NCBI GenBank assembly: GCA_023014365.1
Contig: JAEBUN010000002.1
Span: 3,472,001 to 3,536,000 of the forward strand
Direction of reading: 5' to 3'
DNA: 64,000 nucleotides
DNA from: Lepiota brunneoincarnata
Taxonomy: Eukaryota; Basidiomycota; Agaricomycetes; Agaricales; Agaricaceae
The notes under the pieces: model-generated
What the model was told of the DNA's origin: nothing
The model's database searches: none
Seen by the model: the letters and a program-made list of their open reading frames with translations, nothing else
Shown: positions 45,286 to 57,776 of the stretch, piece by piece
How positions within the stretch are numbered: position 1 is the first letter of the stretch
Layout: each line of letters opens with the position of its first letter
Translations under genes and position numbers: made by a program

Positions 45286-45434
45286 TAAGGAATGCTGTCA
45301 ATCGATGTGCCCCTGCATGTTCCAGAACTCAGAAGGACATTTTCTCAATAAATTCTGTACAATTACGACTATCCCTGAATAAATGATCCCTTTTCCTACC
45401 CATCAAGATTTGGAGTGAACGGACATCAAAACCT

Positions 45435-45501
45435 GTGGCCATCACCACCCTGATAGACTCAGGAGCCCAAGGGAATTTCATATCCCACAAAGTTGTGGAA
45501 T
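45435..45501 (+). pseudogene. Retropepsin start, truncated
   Basis: Reads PVAITTLIDSGAQGNFISHK, the DSG active-site motif of a retroviral-type aspartic protease, and is then cut by the LTR at 45502. Confidence 0.8.
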
Positions 45502-45884
45502 TGTTATCAGAAATCATATCAGAAGGACGGTTATCTTTAGCTACATTCCCATGTCACTATGAAACCATCAGTAGTGTACATCAGAAGGACTATTCTTACC
45601 GTATGCCTCATGTTTCTTATCTATGACTCATAGTTACCTTGGTCCAGACTATTATAGTAGGAGTACAGCCACACTTAGAAGTATATAAGGATACAGTACA
45701 ATACCTTGTATCCTTATCTTAGTGTTATAAAGTTCTTGCCTCCTATACCTGTTTGCCATAACCGGCTGGACTTATAGTGCTCCGTCGTCTCCAAGTCACG
45801 CTCAGTAGGACAGGACCAAGTCTATATAGGCATCCTGTGTTGAACCCCGTGCTACTCAAGAGTGAACCCCTAACCTGGGTAACA
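45502..45884 (+). repeat. LTR of a Ty3/Gypsy-like element, copy 2 (383 bp)
   Basis: Same termini and TATATAAG (45682-45689) as the LTR at 42735. It begins inside the protease codons of copy 1, so a second element probably inserted there. Confidence 0.75.
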
Positions 45885-46024
45885 AAACACTAAGATACTC
45901 TGCTGCTTATCTCTTGCTTGCCCTCTACTCTGCTCTGCTCTACCGACGTACTGAACGTGTCAAGGTACCCTGGTTGTTCAAAACAACGTGCAAAAGAAAA
46001 CCGCCTCTCTGTGCAGCCATCGCT

Positions 46025-46243
46025 ACATCCCTCAACCTCTCCCCACCAGAAGACCTGGCTTACCTACTTATCTTCATCTTTACCTCCACCGCCACCCTCA
46101 TTGCCTACTGAATCATTACCCTAGAACTTGAACGTATCATGTGCCCTTGTCACTGTTGCGTCGTCAGATCGTGGAACCTGTACTCAGGGATATCCATCAT
46201 CACAACCCAATTTTTCATTCTTCTAGTGATAATCAATCACTAG
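46025..46243 (+). pseudogene. Two-helix ORF, copy 2 (start lost, one TGA)
   Basis: Aligns codon for codon with 43261-43479, with no indel. ATG is ACA, and codon 29 is TGA. Confidence 0.6.
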
Positions 46244-46255
46244 ACAACTGCCACC

Positions 46256-47812
46256 ATGCCTCCAAAGAAGTTCTTGGCCCAAGAAACTCCATCACCTCCT
46301 CCCAAATCAAGAAGTAGAATCTCAGGATCAGGAACCAAAAACCCAGATCCCAGAAGAAACCCCATCCCCACTCAGACACCATCTCCATTCTATCCCCCAT
46401 CTCCATTCAACTCACCCACTCCAAGCACATCAACTGTCGCATGCACTCGAACAAGTTTTGCTGAAGAATTAGCAGAACGACAAAGAATACAACACGAAAA
46501 AGAACTAAAAGAACACTATGAACAAGAAGAAAGAAGATGCAAACAAGCCGAAGAATATCGCGCCAAAGTAGATCCATTAAATGATTACAAACTTCAAAGA
46601 CTTGAATACGCCCTTAAGCAACCAAGAGAACTTTCCAAATCGGAAGAAAACTTACTCACATGCCACGAATATGCAGTGAATCAAGGAAGAACTCCCCCAG
46701 CAGACAACAACTCTGACACCTATATAACAGACGACAACCAATCAAATCCAGATCCACAACCACCCACACTACCCGCGCCAACTGTACCCTTAACCCTACC
46801 AGCTCCTCCCCTACAACCAACACAACCCCCAACACCACCACCGCCGCTGCCACCAGGACAATTACAAATAATGGTTGCCACACATACCCCAAAGGAGTTA
46901 GGACTCCTCAAACCCATTGCCTTCAATGGAACTAGAAGACTTTTCAAAGATTGGATCTTCCAATGTGAAGTTTACGTGCTCACCAATGCGACCACTTATG
47001 ACACCGACCTTGCTAGGACCCTATTTGTCCTTTCGACAATGCAATCAGGAGATGCCCGAGCATGGGCCAGACAATACCTCCATGAGAGAAACACCCAAAC
47101 TCAACAGGGGCAACCCATAGCCATGGAGTCATGGGAAAATTTCACTACCCAACTCAGAGCCGACTTCACTCTGGCAGACAAACATGCGTACATGCATACC
47201 AGACTCCAAACCCTGCACCAAGCAGGCAAACTGATGATGGAATTCAACTCTCAATTCAAGGAACTTGTCCGCCAATCCGGACTCAATGAAGATTGCACTC
47301 TGATCGATCTATACCAAAAGGCAATCAACTGCCATATTGCCATGAAGATTGACGAATCAGAAAACCCTCCGACAACCATCGCCGCTTGGTACACCCGAGC
47401 CAATAAACTTGATGACAATTTCCGCCAAATCAATGCCCTCTACAGCACACCCAGGAACACGCTTCCCCAGAGGAACCAATACCAATCCAACCACGGACCG
47501 ACCTGTCCAAACAACAATGTGCCCTATGCACAATTCTACCAAAGGAGTAATGCTCCACGTTTCACCCCATGAGACCCACATGCCATGGAAATAGACCATG
47601 CCACGGTAGAAGAAGGATTTGAAGATCCTTATGCTGAAATACCCCAACCGGAATATGCCAAAGAAAACTCCACTCAAGAACCATTGGAGTTAGATGCTGT
47701 TGTCACCAGACAACAAATGAAATCATATCAGAACCAGGAATGCTTCCGATGTGGAGCTAAAGATCATTGGGTAAGTAAATGCCCACAACCACTGCCAACT
47801 AGACTGAAGAGG
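46256..47812 (+). pseudogene. gag of Ty3/Gypsy-like element, copy 2
   Basis: Starts MPPKKFLAQETPSPPP, with the same capsid-like region and zinc knuckle (CFRCGAKDHWVSKC) as copy 1. One in-frame TGA at 47570-47572. Homology to copy 1 ends at about 47812, where unrelated sequence begins, so the rest of the element is missing. Confidence 0.85.
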
Positions 47813-47988
47813 GTCAGACTCTCCGACAAGGCAATCATGTCGGTACGGAAACGGCTACGTAAAGCAAGCCAAAACAAACCAAGACCGAAGCAGGAACAAA
47901 CAAAACACAATGAAACAAGGTGCGAGCATGATTGGCGAAATGATCACTGGGCTTCAAAAACCTCGGGAATGCGTTATAAGGGTTGGAG

Positions 47989-48379
47989 TGTCGGGCTCGC
48001 AAACGTGTGCCGAGTTCCGATCTCCGTTTCGCTGGTGTTCCTTTCGCGCCCTCCGCTTTTGCCCTCTATCCCGCGCTCCATTCCTCTTGCACGGTCTCTA
48101 CCGTTTTTGTATCTTTTATGCTATGCCCTTACCGTTCTCCTCTGCCTGTACACTATTGCTATTGTGCTTATTGTCTACGTACAAGCGCGTGTATCGTGGT
48201 GTTAGATAAATAGTCTCTCGCTTGTAGTTGCACTTCAGCTCTCGCGTCGAGACTGAAGTGAGTATTCTACCAATACCTTTAATTACTGTACTGACTACTT
48301 TGTAGTATATCTTATATTGTTCTACAGGTAAATAGTAAGCTCTCGCGTCGAGACTGAATATATCTTATATTGTTCTACA
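47989..48379 (+). repeat. Copia 5' LTR
   Basis: Starts TGTCGGGCTC, ends TTGTTCTACA. Inside it, CTCTCGCGTCGAGACTGAA and ATATCTTATATTGTTCTACA each occur twice. Confidence 0.93.
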
Positions 48380-48396
48380 GGTTATGGGCCCCGCCC
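48380..48396 (+). promoter_or_regulatory. Putative primer-binding site
   Basis: GGTTATGGGCCCCGCC directly follows the 5' LTR. The tRNA that would prime was not identified. Confidence 0.45.
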
Positions 48397-48440
48397 CGTT
48401 GCGCTACTAAGACAATCAAACCTACAGATATATTGTGGCA

Positions 48441-51400
48441 ATGTCTACCGTAAATGATGTACTCCCCATGTCAGTGCCGAAGTTGGATGTGTCCGGAGGA
48501 AACTGGGCGATCTTCTCGCTACGTTTGCGGACTGTGATCCAAGGCAAAGGGCTGTGGGGCCATTTCGACGGCAGCACACCATGTCCCATACTCCCAACCC
48601 CTCAAACGACTATCACTCCTTCCACCACTACTCCCCAGGCTGCTGCTACACCAGCACCTGCCCCTACCACAGTACCTACTGCCCCTGTCGTCACTGCCGA
48701 GACAATCGAGGCATGGCAAAGAAACGAGAATATCGCTCGCTCCTTGCTTGCCCAACGCCTCCCAGACTCCACGCTAATGGTCACAGCTGGACACCACACA
48801 GTCAAAGCGATGTGGGATGCCATAACGCAAGAATACACTTACAAAAGCGCATTCTCGCAAGCACGGCTCCGTTGTGAGTTTATGACCATGAAATGTCCTG
48901 ACCGGGGTGACGTACATTTGTTCCTGAACGAGATCCGATCTCGAAAGGCCGAATTAGGTGCTGTGGGTGTCACAATTAGCGACGACGACTACAGGAGTGC
49001 TATACTCCAATCCCTACCTCGCTGGCTATCAACGTACGCTGCCAACCAGCTCTCTGCTGCCCGACTTCACAGTTCCCTCCATTACACCATTGAGCCCGAA
49101 ATCCTAATCATACTGATCAGCGATGAATGGGACCGAGGCCGCCCTGAGCGATCCAGGGTCGGCAATACCAAATCCGAGCAGGATGACGCTTTGGTAGCTG
49201 AGGGTAGCAATGGGAGTGGAAAGCCGAAAGGAAAAGGAAAGAAAAAAGGTCCATGTTGGAATTGTGGTGGAGAGCATTGGAAGAGAGAGTGTCCTAACCC
49301 GAAGAAGCCAGTCAGCGAGAGGAAAGATGGGGAGAAGGGAGGAAGCCCACCCAACAAGAAGGGTGGCAGCACCAACATCGTTACGGTGGATAGTGATGAT
49401 GAGGACTGTTCCCTCATGGTTGAAGAGTTATCGGACTTGGAAACAGATACGAGCTGGGCCGAAATCGAGGCAGGCAGCTCCACAGATGAGCTATGGAGTG
49501 AAGGGGAGTTGACAAGTGAGTTTGACGACCTGGATATTGGTGAATGTGATGTAGCTACGGATGAAATCACCAGTGTCACCGAAACAAGTCCAACCCGAGT
49601 CAAAGTCTTCGACTCAGGAGCTACGAACCATATCTCCCCCTACCGAGATAGTTTCGCGACCTTCGAATCCATTCCCCCTCGCCCCTTACGCGCCGCAAAT
49701 AAGAAAGCATTCGATGCCATTGGAAAAGGCGAAGTAGTCCTCGAGCTGCCAAACGGCGCCACCTCATCCCAACTCCACCTGAGTGAAGTCCTATACTCAC
49801 CGGAGGCAGGCTATACACTTGTATCGATCGGCCGTCTTGACGATGCTGGCTTCACGACCACATTCGCAAATGGCAAATGTATAATTCGAGACACTAGTGG
49901 CACCCGGATCGCCGAGATTCCAAGGACCGGAAGGGGTCTATATGTACAAACTAGTCAAAGAAGCGGAGGAAGCAAATGTGGTGGCTGAACCACTTAGCTT
50001 AGACATGTTACACCGAAGGCTGGGCCATATCGCTGCTGGTGCAGCCCGGAAACTTGTCCGCAATGGTCTGGTGGCTGGCCTGAGGCTAGAGGATGGAGCT
50101 GACGTTGATTTTTTCTGCGAGTCATGTGCCTACGGCAAGGCAACTCGGCTGCCAATTTTGAAGGCACGGGAGGGCGAACGAGCATCCACTTTTGGACAGG
50201 AGGTTCATTCTGATGTATGGGGGCCTGCACGAGTAGAGACGAAGAGGGGAAAGCGCTACTATGTAACGTTTATCGATGATTTTTCGAGGTGGACACATGT
50301 TGACTTTCTCTCCAACAAATCCGATGTTTTTGAGGCCTACCGAAATTTCAATGCATGGTGCGAGACACAATTCGGTACCCGAGTTAAGGCGTTGCATTCG
50401 GATAGGGGAGGGGAGTACACTGCAACCGAATTTCAGTCCTACTTGAAATCCCGAGGCACGGAGACCAAACTCACAGTACACGATACACCCCAACACAATG
50501 GTGTTGCCGAACGCCGAAATCGTACAATCGTCGAACGTACACGTGCACTACTGCATGCTAGCCGTCTCCCAAAATCGTTGTGGGCAGAAGCTGTTGCCCA
50601 TGTTGCCTGGCTGATGAATAGGACAGGCACTCGAGCAGTTGAGGGCAAAACACCTTTCGAGGTGTTGTACAGTCGTAAACCGGACCTAAGGGCGATACGT
50701 GAGTGGGGTGAAGAGGTATGGGTACACCAGGCAGGTGGGGACAAGCTCGGAGGACGAGCGAAGAAGGGGAGATGGGTGGGATATGATGCCGAGAGCAATG
50801 GCTCCCGCATTTATTTTCCGGACATAGGTGCTGTAAAAATCGAACGAAATTTTCGGTTTATTAACACAGGTCGTCCCGGGCTCGAAGGGGAGCATTCACC
50901 TGCGAGCGAGCCTTGAAACGACCCCCCACACAGCCCCAACACCCCAGCAAACCCCTCAAACGAGACACCAGATGCACCAGACCAGCATCCAGTCGATCCA
51001 ACCAAGCCTATAGTCAATCCTGCTAAAAACAGCACTCCAAACGATGCTAGCCCTGAGGAGACACCTAGCGAGGGCGACCTACACCCCCAACGACCTCAAC
51101 GAGCTCGAAACCCAAGCACCAAGGCAAGAGACATCCTAGAAGGGCGAGCAGTCACCCTAGCCGAAGAACTGGACTGGGCAGATGTACATGTCCTGGTGGC
51201 CGATATTGAGGAAACAGAGGGCCTGGAGCCAGGGAGCCTGCAGGAAGCGAGGAAACGAGCAGACTGGGAGTTGTGGAAAAGGGCCATGGAGGAAGAACTT
51301 ACCATGTTGGGTGATGCCGGAATGTGGGAACTTGTTGATCCACCGATCGGAGCTAACATCGTCGGCTCGAAATGGGTTTTTAAAGCTAAAAAGGATGCTG

Positions 51401-52791
51401 CTGGCAATGTTGTCCGTTACAAGGCCCATCTCGTTGCCCAAGGATTTTCTCAAGTCCCTGGAGTCAATTATTTCGACACTTTTGCGCCTGTAGCACGACT
51501 CGCGTCTATCCGGACAGTCCTAGCAATTGCTGCCGCTCGTAACTACGAGATCCATCAGATCGATATCAAGGGTGCGTACCTAAACGGGAAATTAGGCCCT
51601 GGTGAGACGATCTACATGCGGCAACCACCCGGTTTCACATCCACCACCCACCCACGTCGCATTTGCCACCTCAAGAAGACCCTCTATGGTCTCAAGCAGT
51701 CCGGCCGACGATGGTACCAACGTTTATGCGAGATTTTGGTTGATCACCTGGGCTTTTCACGCTGTGAGGTTGACCAGAGCATATTCTTCAAGATCGTGGC
51801 GCCAGATCTCACCATAATCCTGGTGCACATTGATGACTGTACTCTCGTCGCGTCTACTATTTCGCTGATTGACTGGGTGAAGGATGGAGTGTGAAAATTC
51901 ATTGAAATTACGGATCTGGGAGAGATCCACTGGCTCTTGGGAATCGAAGTGAAGAGGGATAAGGAACAGGGTAAGCTCATGCTATCCCAACGTTCCTACA
52001 TCGATGCTTTGCTCAGACGTTATGGTTTCGACAACGAGAAACCGGTTAGCACCCCCATGGATCCCGCCATCCGCCTAACAAGCGAGCAATTGCCTCAAAC
52101 GACTTCGGACATCGCTCGCATGGCCCGGAAGCCTTATCAAGAGGCCGTTGGCACGCTTATGTACGCCGCCCTCAGAACGCGACCGGATATAGCATACGCT
52201 GTCCAAGTTCTCTCGAAATTCATGAAGAACCCTGGAGAGGCGCACTGGGAAGCGGTTAGGCAAGTTTTTCGGTACCTGAAGGGTACACAGGACCTATGGC
52301 TGACTTACGGAGGCACTGGGGAAGGCCTCGAAGGCTACGCTGATGCCGACGGCAACATGGCAGAGGATCGCCAAGCTACCTCCGGGTACGCATTCCTTGT
52401 CAATGGTGGGGCCATTTCTTGGAGTGCCAAGCGACAAGAAATTGTCACTTTATCCACGACGGAATCCGAGTACGTAGCCGCTACTCATGCCTCAAAAGAA
52501 GCCCTGTGGCTTCGTTCGCTTATTTCACAGATTTTCGACGCTGCCGTCCCCTCCACCACAATTTTTTCGGACAACCAATCCGCCATTGCACTCAGTAAAG
52601 ACCACCAGTACCATGTGTGAACGAAACATATCGACGTTCGCTATCATTTCATTTGCTGGATCGTCGAAGAAGGCAAAATCCGGCTTGTTTATTGCCCCAC
52701 TGAGGACATGGTAGCCGACGTCTTCACCAAAGCGCTCCCCTCGCCGAAAGTCAAGCATTTCGCGCGAGAACTCGGACTCGCTATGGTTTGA
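48441..52791 (+). pseudogene. Copia gag-pol polyprotein with one frameshift and three stops
   Basis: ATG 48441. Gag with SVPKLDVSGGNWAIFSLRL and a zinc knuckle CWNCGGEHWKREC; protease FDSGATNHISP; GAG-pre-integrase HRRLGHIAAGAARKL and CESCAYGKATR; integrase core DVWGPA..FIDDFSRW, HSDRGGEY and NGVAERRNRTIVE. Reverse transcriptase: NIVGSKWVFKAKKD, IDIKGAYLNGKL and VHIDDCTLVAS; RNase H DADGNMAEDRQATSGY and LSTTESEYVAATHASKE. The frame moves by +1 near 49940, between protease and integrase. TGA codons interrupt at 50914-50916 (CGA expected), 51892-51894 (TGG expected) and 52618-52620 (CGA expected). The natural end is TGA 52789-52791. The polyprotein cannot be made intact, so the copy is dead unless complemented. 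Confidence 0.93.
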
Positions 52792-52798
52792 AGGGGAG
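52791..52798 (+). promoter_or_regulatory. Polypurine tract
   Basis: AAGGGGAG immediately before the 3' LTR, the plus-strand primer site. Confidence 0.8.
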
Positions 52799-53189
52799 TG
52801 TCGGGCTCGCAAACGCGTGCCGAGTTCCGATCTCCGTTTCGCTGGTGTTCCTTTCGCGCCCTCCGCTTTTGCCCTCTATCCCGCGCTCCATTCCTCTTGC
52901 ACGGTCTCTACCGTTTTTGTATCTTTTATGCTATGCCCTTACCGTTCTCCTCTGCCCGTACACTATTGCTATTGTGCTTATTGTCTACGTACAAGCGCGT
53001 GTATCGTAGTGTTAGATAAATAGTCTCTCGCTTGTAGTCGCACTTCAGCTCTCGCGTCGAGACTGAAGTGAGTATTCTACCAATACCTTTAATTACTGTA
53101 CTGACTACTTTGTAGTATATCTTATATTGTTCTACAGGTAAATAGTAAGCTCTCGCGTCGAGACTGAATATATCTTATATTGTTCTACA
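52799..53189 (+). repeat. Copia 3' LTR
   Basis: Same length as the 5' LTR, with four transitions between them. Confidence 0.93.
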
Positions 53190-53194
53190 TGGAG

Positions 53195-53709
53195 AAGTAG
53201 AGGACAAGATAAGGAGGTGAATTCCGGGTCTATAGTTGACTGGAGAACTCATCTCTGAGGTTCCTACTTTATATACACGAAAACTACAAGTAATTAAGTT
53301 TTTCTTACACCGAAATGGCAAGGAAAATGTCAGCTACTGAAGCTAGGTCATATCTGGGATATAAGAGATGTGAAACAGGAGAATCGCGAAGTTTTTTCTC
53401 AACTACGCTAGCCAAAGATTAGGGAACAGGAAATGATAGGATAAAAGTGGTGATATGCGAAGCACAGAGAAAACTAAAAGAGGGAGGAAATTTACTCTAC
53501 AATTGAGCTTGTGAAATGGAATGGAGAAATGAATAGGAAAATTTGTCTGCCCTTGAACACATGCAGCTATCGACGGGACGGATACACCAATGAATGATAG
53601 CTGTCCCTTTTTGTGTGAGCACTCCAAAAGTCATGATCCAGGGTTCGGGTTCCAAAACTACAAGAGGTGGCATGGGGCAGCCGTTGTGCATGCAGCTGCA
53701 TGCCAACCT
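53195..53709. other. Spacer between Copia and the minus-strand element
   Basis: Either the 3' untranslated/LTR part of the minus-strand element or older flanking DNA. No matching copy was found near 59 kb to prove an LTR. Confidence 0.35.
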
Positions 53710-53710
53710 C

Positions 53711-56700
53711 TACAACTCCTCGGTACTTAAGAAACTGACCTCCTGGTCAGAGCAACAGTGGGTCTGCATGCGTTTGAAGGGGGGCCGAAATCTGTGGGAA
53801 AGATCAGTGGGGAGAGCGTCAAAGAGTTGTTGCAGGTGAGGAGGGGGGAGTTGTCGGTAGCAGGGCTGCAGGAAATGATGAACGAGGTGGTTGAACACCT
53901 TGTCCGGCTCGATGGGAGTCATGTCCAAAAGAGGATCGAGCTTAAGGGAATGTTGGAGAGAAAGGGGGGCTGGGGCCGTGCTAAAAGATGCAAGATGCAA
54001 CTCATCTGTTGTATGTGTATCCTTGTCCTCCACTACCTTCGCTTTTTGTAGTGGGCCATTGGGGGAGGTATCCGCGTCATAAGTAAGCTCTTCAAGCGCA
54101 TTGGATGGCAGGTCCGTGATTTTTGTGACTGGGATTGCTTGGAGATCCCTAGGAAAGTATGGTATGAGCCGGAATGCAGCAAAGCGAAGCTTTGAGATAG
54201 ATCCATTGAGCTTGGCGAGGATGTAGGATCCTCCCATCGTCCTCCTGAGCACTACAAGTGGTCCATAATACCAGGGTTTGGTCTTGCTGCCTACATCGTG
54301 GTCATATCGTGAGTTTCTGACTAGAACTAGGGAGCCGGGGGAAAAGTTAAAGTCCCAAATGGAGTTGGAATACTTTTCATTAAACTGCCGAACAGACTCG
54401 AAGCGAGCCTTCAATACCATTTCCTTGACCTTGGCAAGATCTTGAGGCCGTTTTTGTAACTGGGTCACTCGAGTAGTGAGAAGGTCAGCGGTTGAGAGAG
54501 GCTTGATGAGATTGGGCACCAGGTACGTTGCTTCTGCAAGATCGAAAGGGAGGAGAGGTTCTAGGCCATGTGCGATGTAATATGGGGAATACCCTGTAGA
54601 CTTTTGAATAGAAATACGTTCAGCCCAGAAAACTGAAGGCGCAGCTGTTGCCCATTTCTTCTTGTCACCCTTGGCTGCCTTCACCAGTGCTTCCCGAACA
54701 TCAAAATGCCAGTGTTCCATGGGACCGTTTGCTCGAGAGTTGTAGGGTGAGATCTGGATATGATTGATTTTGTATTTTTGTGCTAGAAATTCGACTGCCT
54801 GTACAAAGGTGGGGCCATTGTCGGTTACGATTTCTTCAATGGCGCCCCATCGGCAGAGGATGTCTTCGAATACAAATGTTCTGAGTGTTTGGGCATTCTC
54901 GAGGTGGAGCATTCGCCATTCCGGATATGAGGAAAGAGAGCATTGTGCGTGGACTATGTACCGGAAACTGTTTGATTTAGGCATGAACATGGTATCGATG
55001 TATGCTTTCCGGAATAGTGTGAGGGGAGTAGGAACTGTTGGTGGAATGTGGAAATTGTGTAGTAGTTAAGTTTGGCATTTGTGGCATGTCTTGATGAATT
55101 ATCGGACGTCCTGTTTGAGTTGGGGCCACCAGAACCGCTCTAGTAACTGTATCTGGACCGTAAAAATACCTTTGTGACCCATCTTGTCATGAGCTTGTCG
55201 GATGAGCTCGTAGTGATTTTCTTCGGCTACCACCAGCTCGTGTTTCATTTTTGGATCCTTCTTCCCAAGCCTGCCATCTCGCACGAAAAACCCGGATGAG
55301 AATTGGACAAACCTCTTGAATGCTTCATCAGCCAAATCCTTGGGTCATGTGGGATTGTTGAGAAATGCTTGAACTTGTCTGAGTTTGAGATCGCGGTGCT
55401 GTACTTTATCCAAGTGAGGAATGATGGGAAAAGATGGTGGAGATGAGTGGGAGACTTCGCTTGACAGAATTCCAAAATGTTTTGACTCAGAAATAGCAGT
55501 GTTGGATGTGGGACACCCGAGTGAGTATAGGGGCACCCGAAGCGAGCTGGTTTCATTCAGGAGTTCGATCGTGAATGTGTTTGATGCCCAGGGCCACCAT
55601 GAGCTGTCAAGTGGTGAAGGGACATGATGAGTGCATATGTTATTGAATGAATTTGCTGAGTCGATCCATTCTTTGTAATTGTTGTTTATTTTGGGATCTT
55701 CTGGGGCTCAGGGACGTCGTGACAGGCCATCAGGACCATGTTCTTTGCCGGGGACATGTCTAAGGCAGAAATCAAATAGCAAGATTGCCGAAATCCAGCA
55801 ATTGATGGTGGCGGATGGCTGGACATTGGGATTATTGATCATACCCTTTATATATCTTGCATCAACTTCCACGACTAAGTTCCTGACCCCGATAATCCAT
55901 ATTCTGACATCTTTTAGTGCTCGGAAGAGGCCGAATAATTCTAGCTTTGCCTGGGAGTACTGGGATTCGCGTTCATTGAGTGTAATAGACCCAAATCGTG
56001 AAGGGTATCTTTTGGTGTCATCTCTGAGCTGTGAAAGAATATATCCAACCGTGATTTTTGATGTCTTGACGCCTAGGATGACCTCATTAGTACTTGAGTA
56101 GTTGATGGCTCGGATACATGGTGAACTCCTTGCCAGTTCCTTCAAAATGCTCATCACAACTTCTGCTTCTTCACCAAACTCAAACTCGACTCCTTTCTTT
56201 GTCAGCTTAACCAGGGGTCGTGATATGGCAGCAAAATCGTGAATAAAGATCCGGATGGTTCCAAGAGTGCCGAGAAAACCTCGGACTTTGGTGACATTGG
56301 AGCACATGGGCCAGTTAATGATCTTCTGAATTCTTGAGGCATCTGGAAGTCGTCCCTTGTACGTACACAGATGTCCAACCACAACTGCTGATGGAGTGCA
56401 AAAGCAAGATTTGGGCCCGGAGAAGGTGCCTCCAGCATGTTTGATTTGCTGGATAACTCGGTTGATGTTCTGTAGATGCTCCCACACGAATTGGCGAATT
56501 CCTGGATTTTCAGGTATTGTCTTGTACTGATTATCGACCTCATAGCATGTCGCTGGTCCTTTTACTGGTACATCATCAACGAAAGGTAGTGCAACATGGG
56601 GAATCTCGTCTTGTAGTAGGAATGTGAGGTTGCCTTGCTGTATCTGCATTGAATATGTGTATCCCATAGGTATCGAAGTGAGTCGTAAGGTTCTGAGCAG

Positions 56701-57645
56701 GGTTTGGAAGGTGGTAAGGTCGCGGGATTCGGGTGCTAAGGCACGCTGGTCAAAACCAACAAAGAGGTCAAAAATCCCATAGCATCCACAGCTGCTGAAA
56801 GACTCAGCGTAAGTTTCCACAATAGGTGGAACACCTGCATCCTTGATTGTTACCGCATTGAGGGGCTGGAGGTCATGAATGAGCCTGAGGGATTTTCCAT
56901 CCTTTTTGAGTATGCAGAACCAACGGGATCAGTAAGATGAGTTTGAAGGCTCATAAACACCGGCGGCAATTTTGGCCTTGATCACATTGACTACCTGTTG
57001 GAAGTTGCCAGGGGGAATGGGTATGTTTCGGAGGGACCAGGGAACATGCTTGATGGTGGGAATAATGATGGGATCAAAATAGTTGCTGGAAAACTTCCCT
57101 TTCTCATCTTCGGTCCATGCAAATCCGAGTTCTTGGGCCTTGATTAGGTAATATATGAGTTTCTCTTCTTCTGGCCATAGAAAGCCATCCGGATTGACGT
57201 TTGTAGATATCTTGCATTCTGCAGTGTAGTGAGTGCCAGGGTTGAAATCGGGTGGGTTGGTAGGTAAAATGGGCATGTTTTCGAGGGGATCTGTAAGTAT
57301 TCGTCAGACGATCCAGTAGTTTTCAGGTAGTGTTGTAGCTACTGGTTTGATTCTATTGGCGACCTTTTTGTATGCATGGGCCGATATTTTGCTTATTTCG
57401 CATGATTGGGGGCTTTCCAGAATATCAATTTCATATATTTCTTGTGGGCGGTGTAAGGGGGGAAATGAAGCAGTTGTAAATGTGATTGGCAAGATCATTG
57501 ATAGGGACAAGTGGTTGATGGAATCGGGAAGGTTTTGATTGGATGCTGGGGTGTGGGAATTGTAGGGGGCTATGCTATCTCCTCGACTGTGATGAGCTGA
57601 ATCCTCGATATCTAAAAACCCGAGTTCAACTGAGCTGACGGTCAC
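53711..57645 (-). pseudogene. pol of minus-strand Ty3/Gypsy-like element
   Basis: Reading leftward: palm-entry region WFCILKKDGKSLRLIHDLQP, the catalytic FVDDVPVKGP (56565-56540 area, a variant of YxDD), KGRLPDASRIQKI, RNase H-like region (ESQYSQAKLELFGLFRALKD, VEVDARYIKGMIN) ending HVPGKEHGPDGLSRRP. Integrase follows with an H.MGHKGIF and CHKCQT zinc region (about 55180-55070) and core YIDTMFMP, VTDNGPTF and NGPMEHWHF. The tail contains WYYGPLVVLRR and SYILAKLNGS. Breaks include TGA at about 57304, 56932 and 55706 and further stops near 55345 and 55098. Order RT-RH-IN places it with Gypsy, not Copia. Confidence 0.88.
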
Positions 57646-57776
57646 ATCCTCACCATGGTTGGTATTGTGATGGTTTCTTGGGTATTTGGGTTGAAGAGTG
57701 TGAGGTGCGAGTCACCGTTCGAGTAGTGATGCATCCAAGCCTGAGTTAAGGTAAGAAATGGTCGCCCCAGTAGCAT

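Larger units (their letters stand above)
47989..53189 (+). mobile_element. Ty1/Copia LTR retrotransposon, near full length (5.2 kb)
   Basis: Two 391-bp LTRs (47989-48379, 52799-53189) flank one gag-pol. The 5-bp direct repeat TGGAG borders it (47984-47988 and 53190-53194). The LTRs differ at four positions by eye, all transitions, so about 99% identity and a recent insertion. Domain order PR-IN-RT-RH places it in Copia. Confidence 0.95.

Noticed and set aside
49080..49610. Minus-strand frame of 173 codons inside Copia
   Set aside because: Shadow of the Asp/Glu/Ser-rich gag C-terminus.
52801..53020. Plus frames of about 70 codons, present twice (also near 47990)
   Set aside because: They lie wholly in the Copia LTRs and are not retained protein genes.
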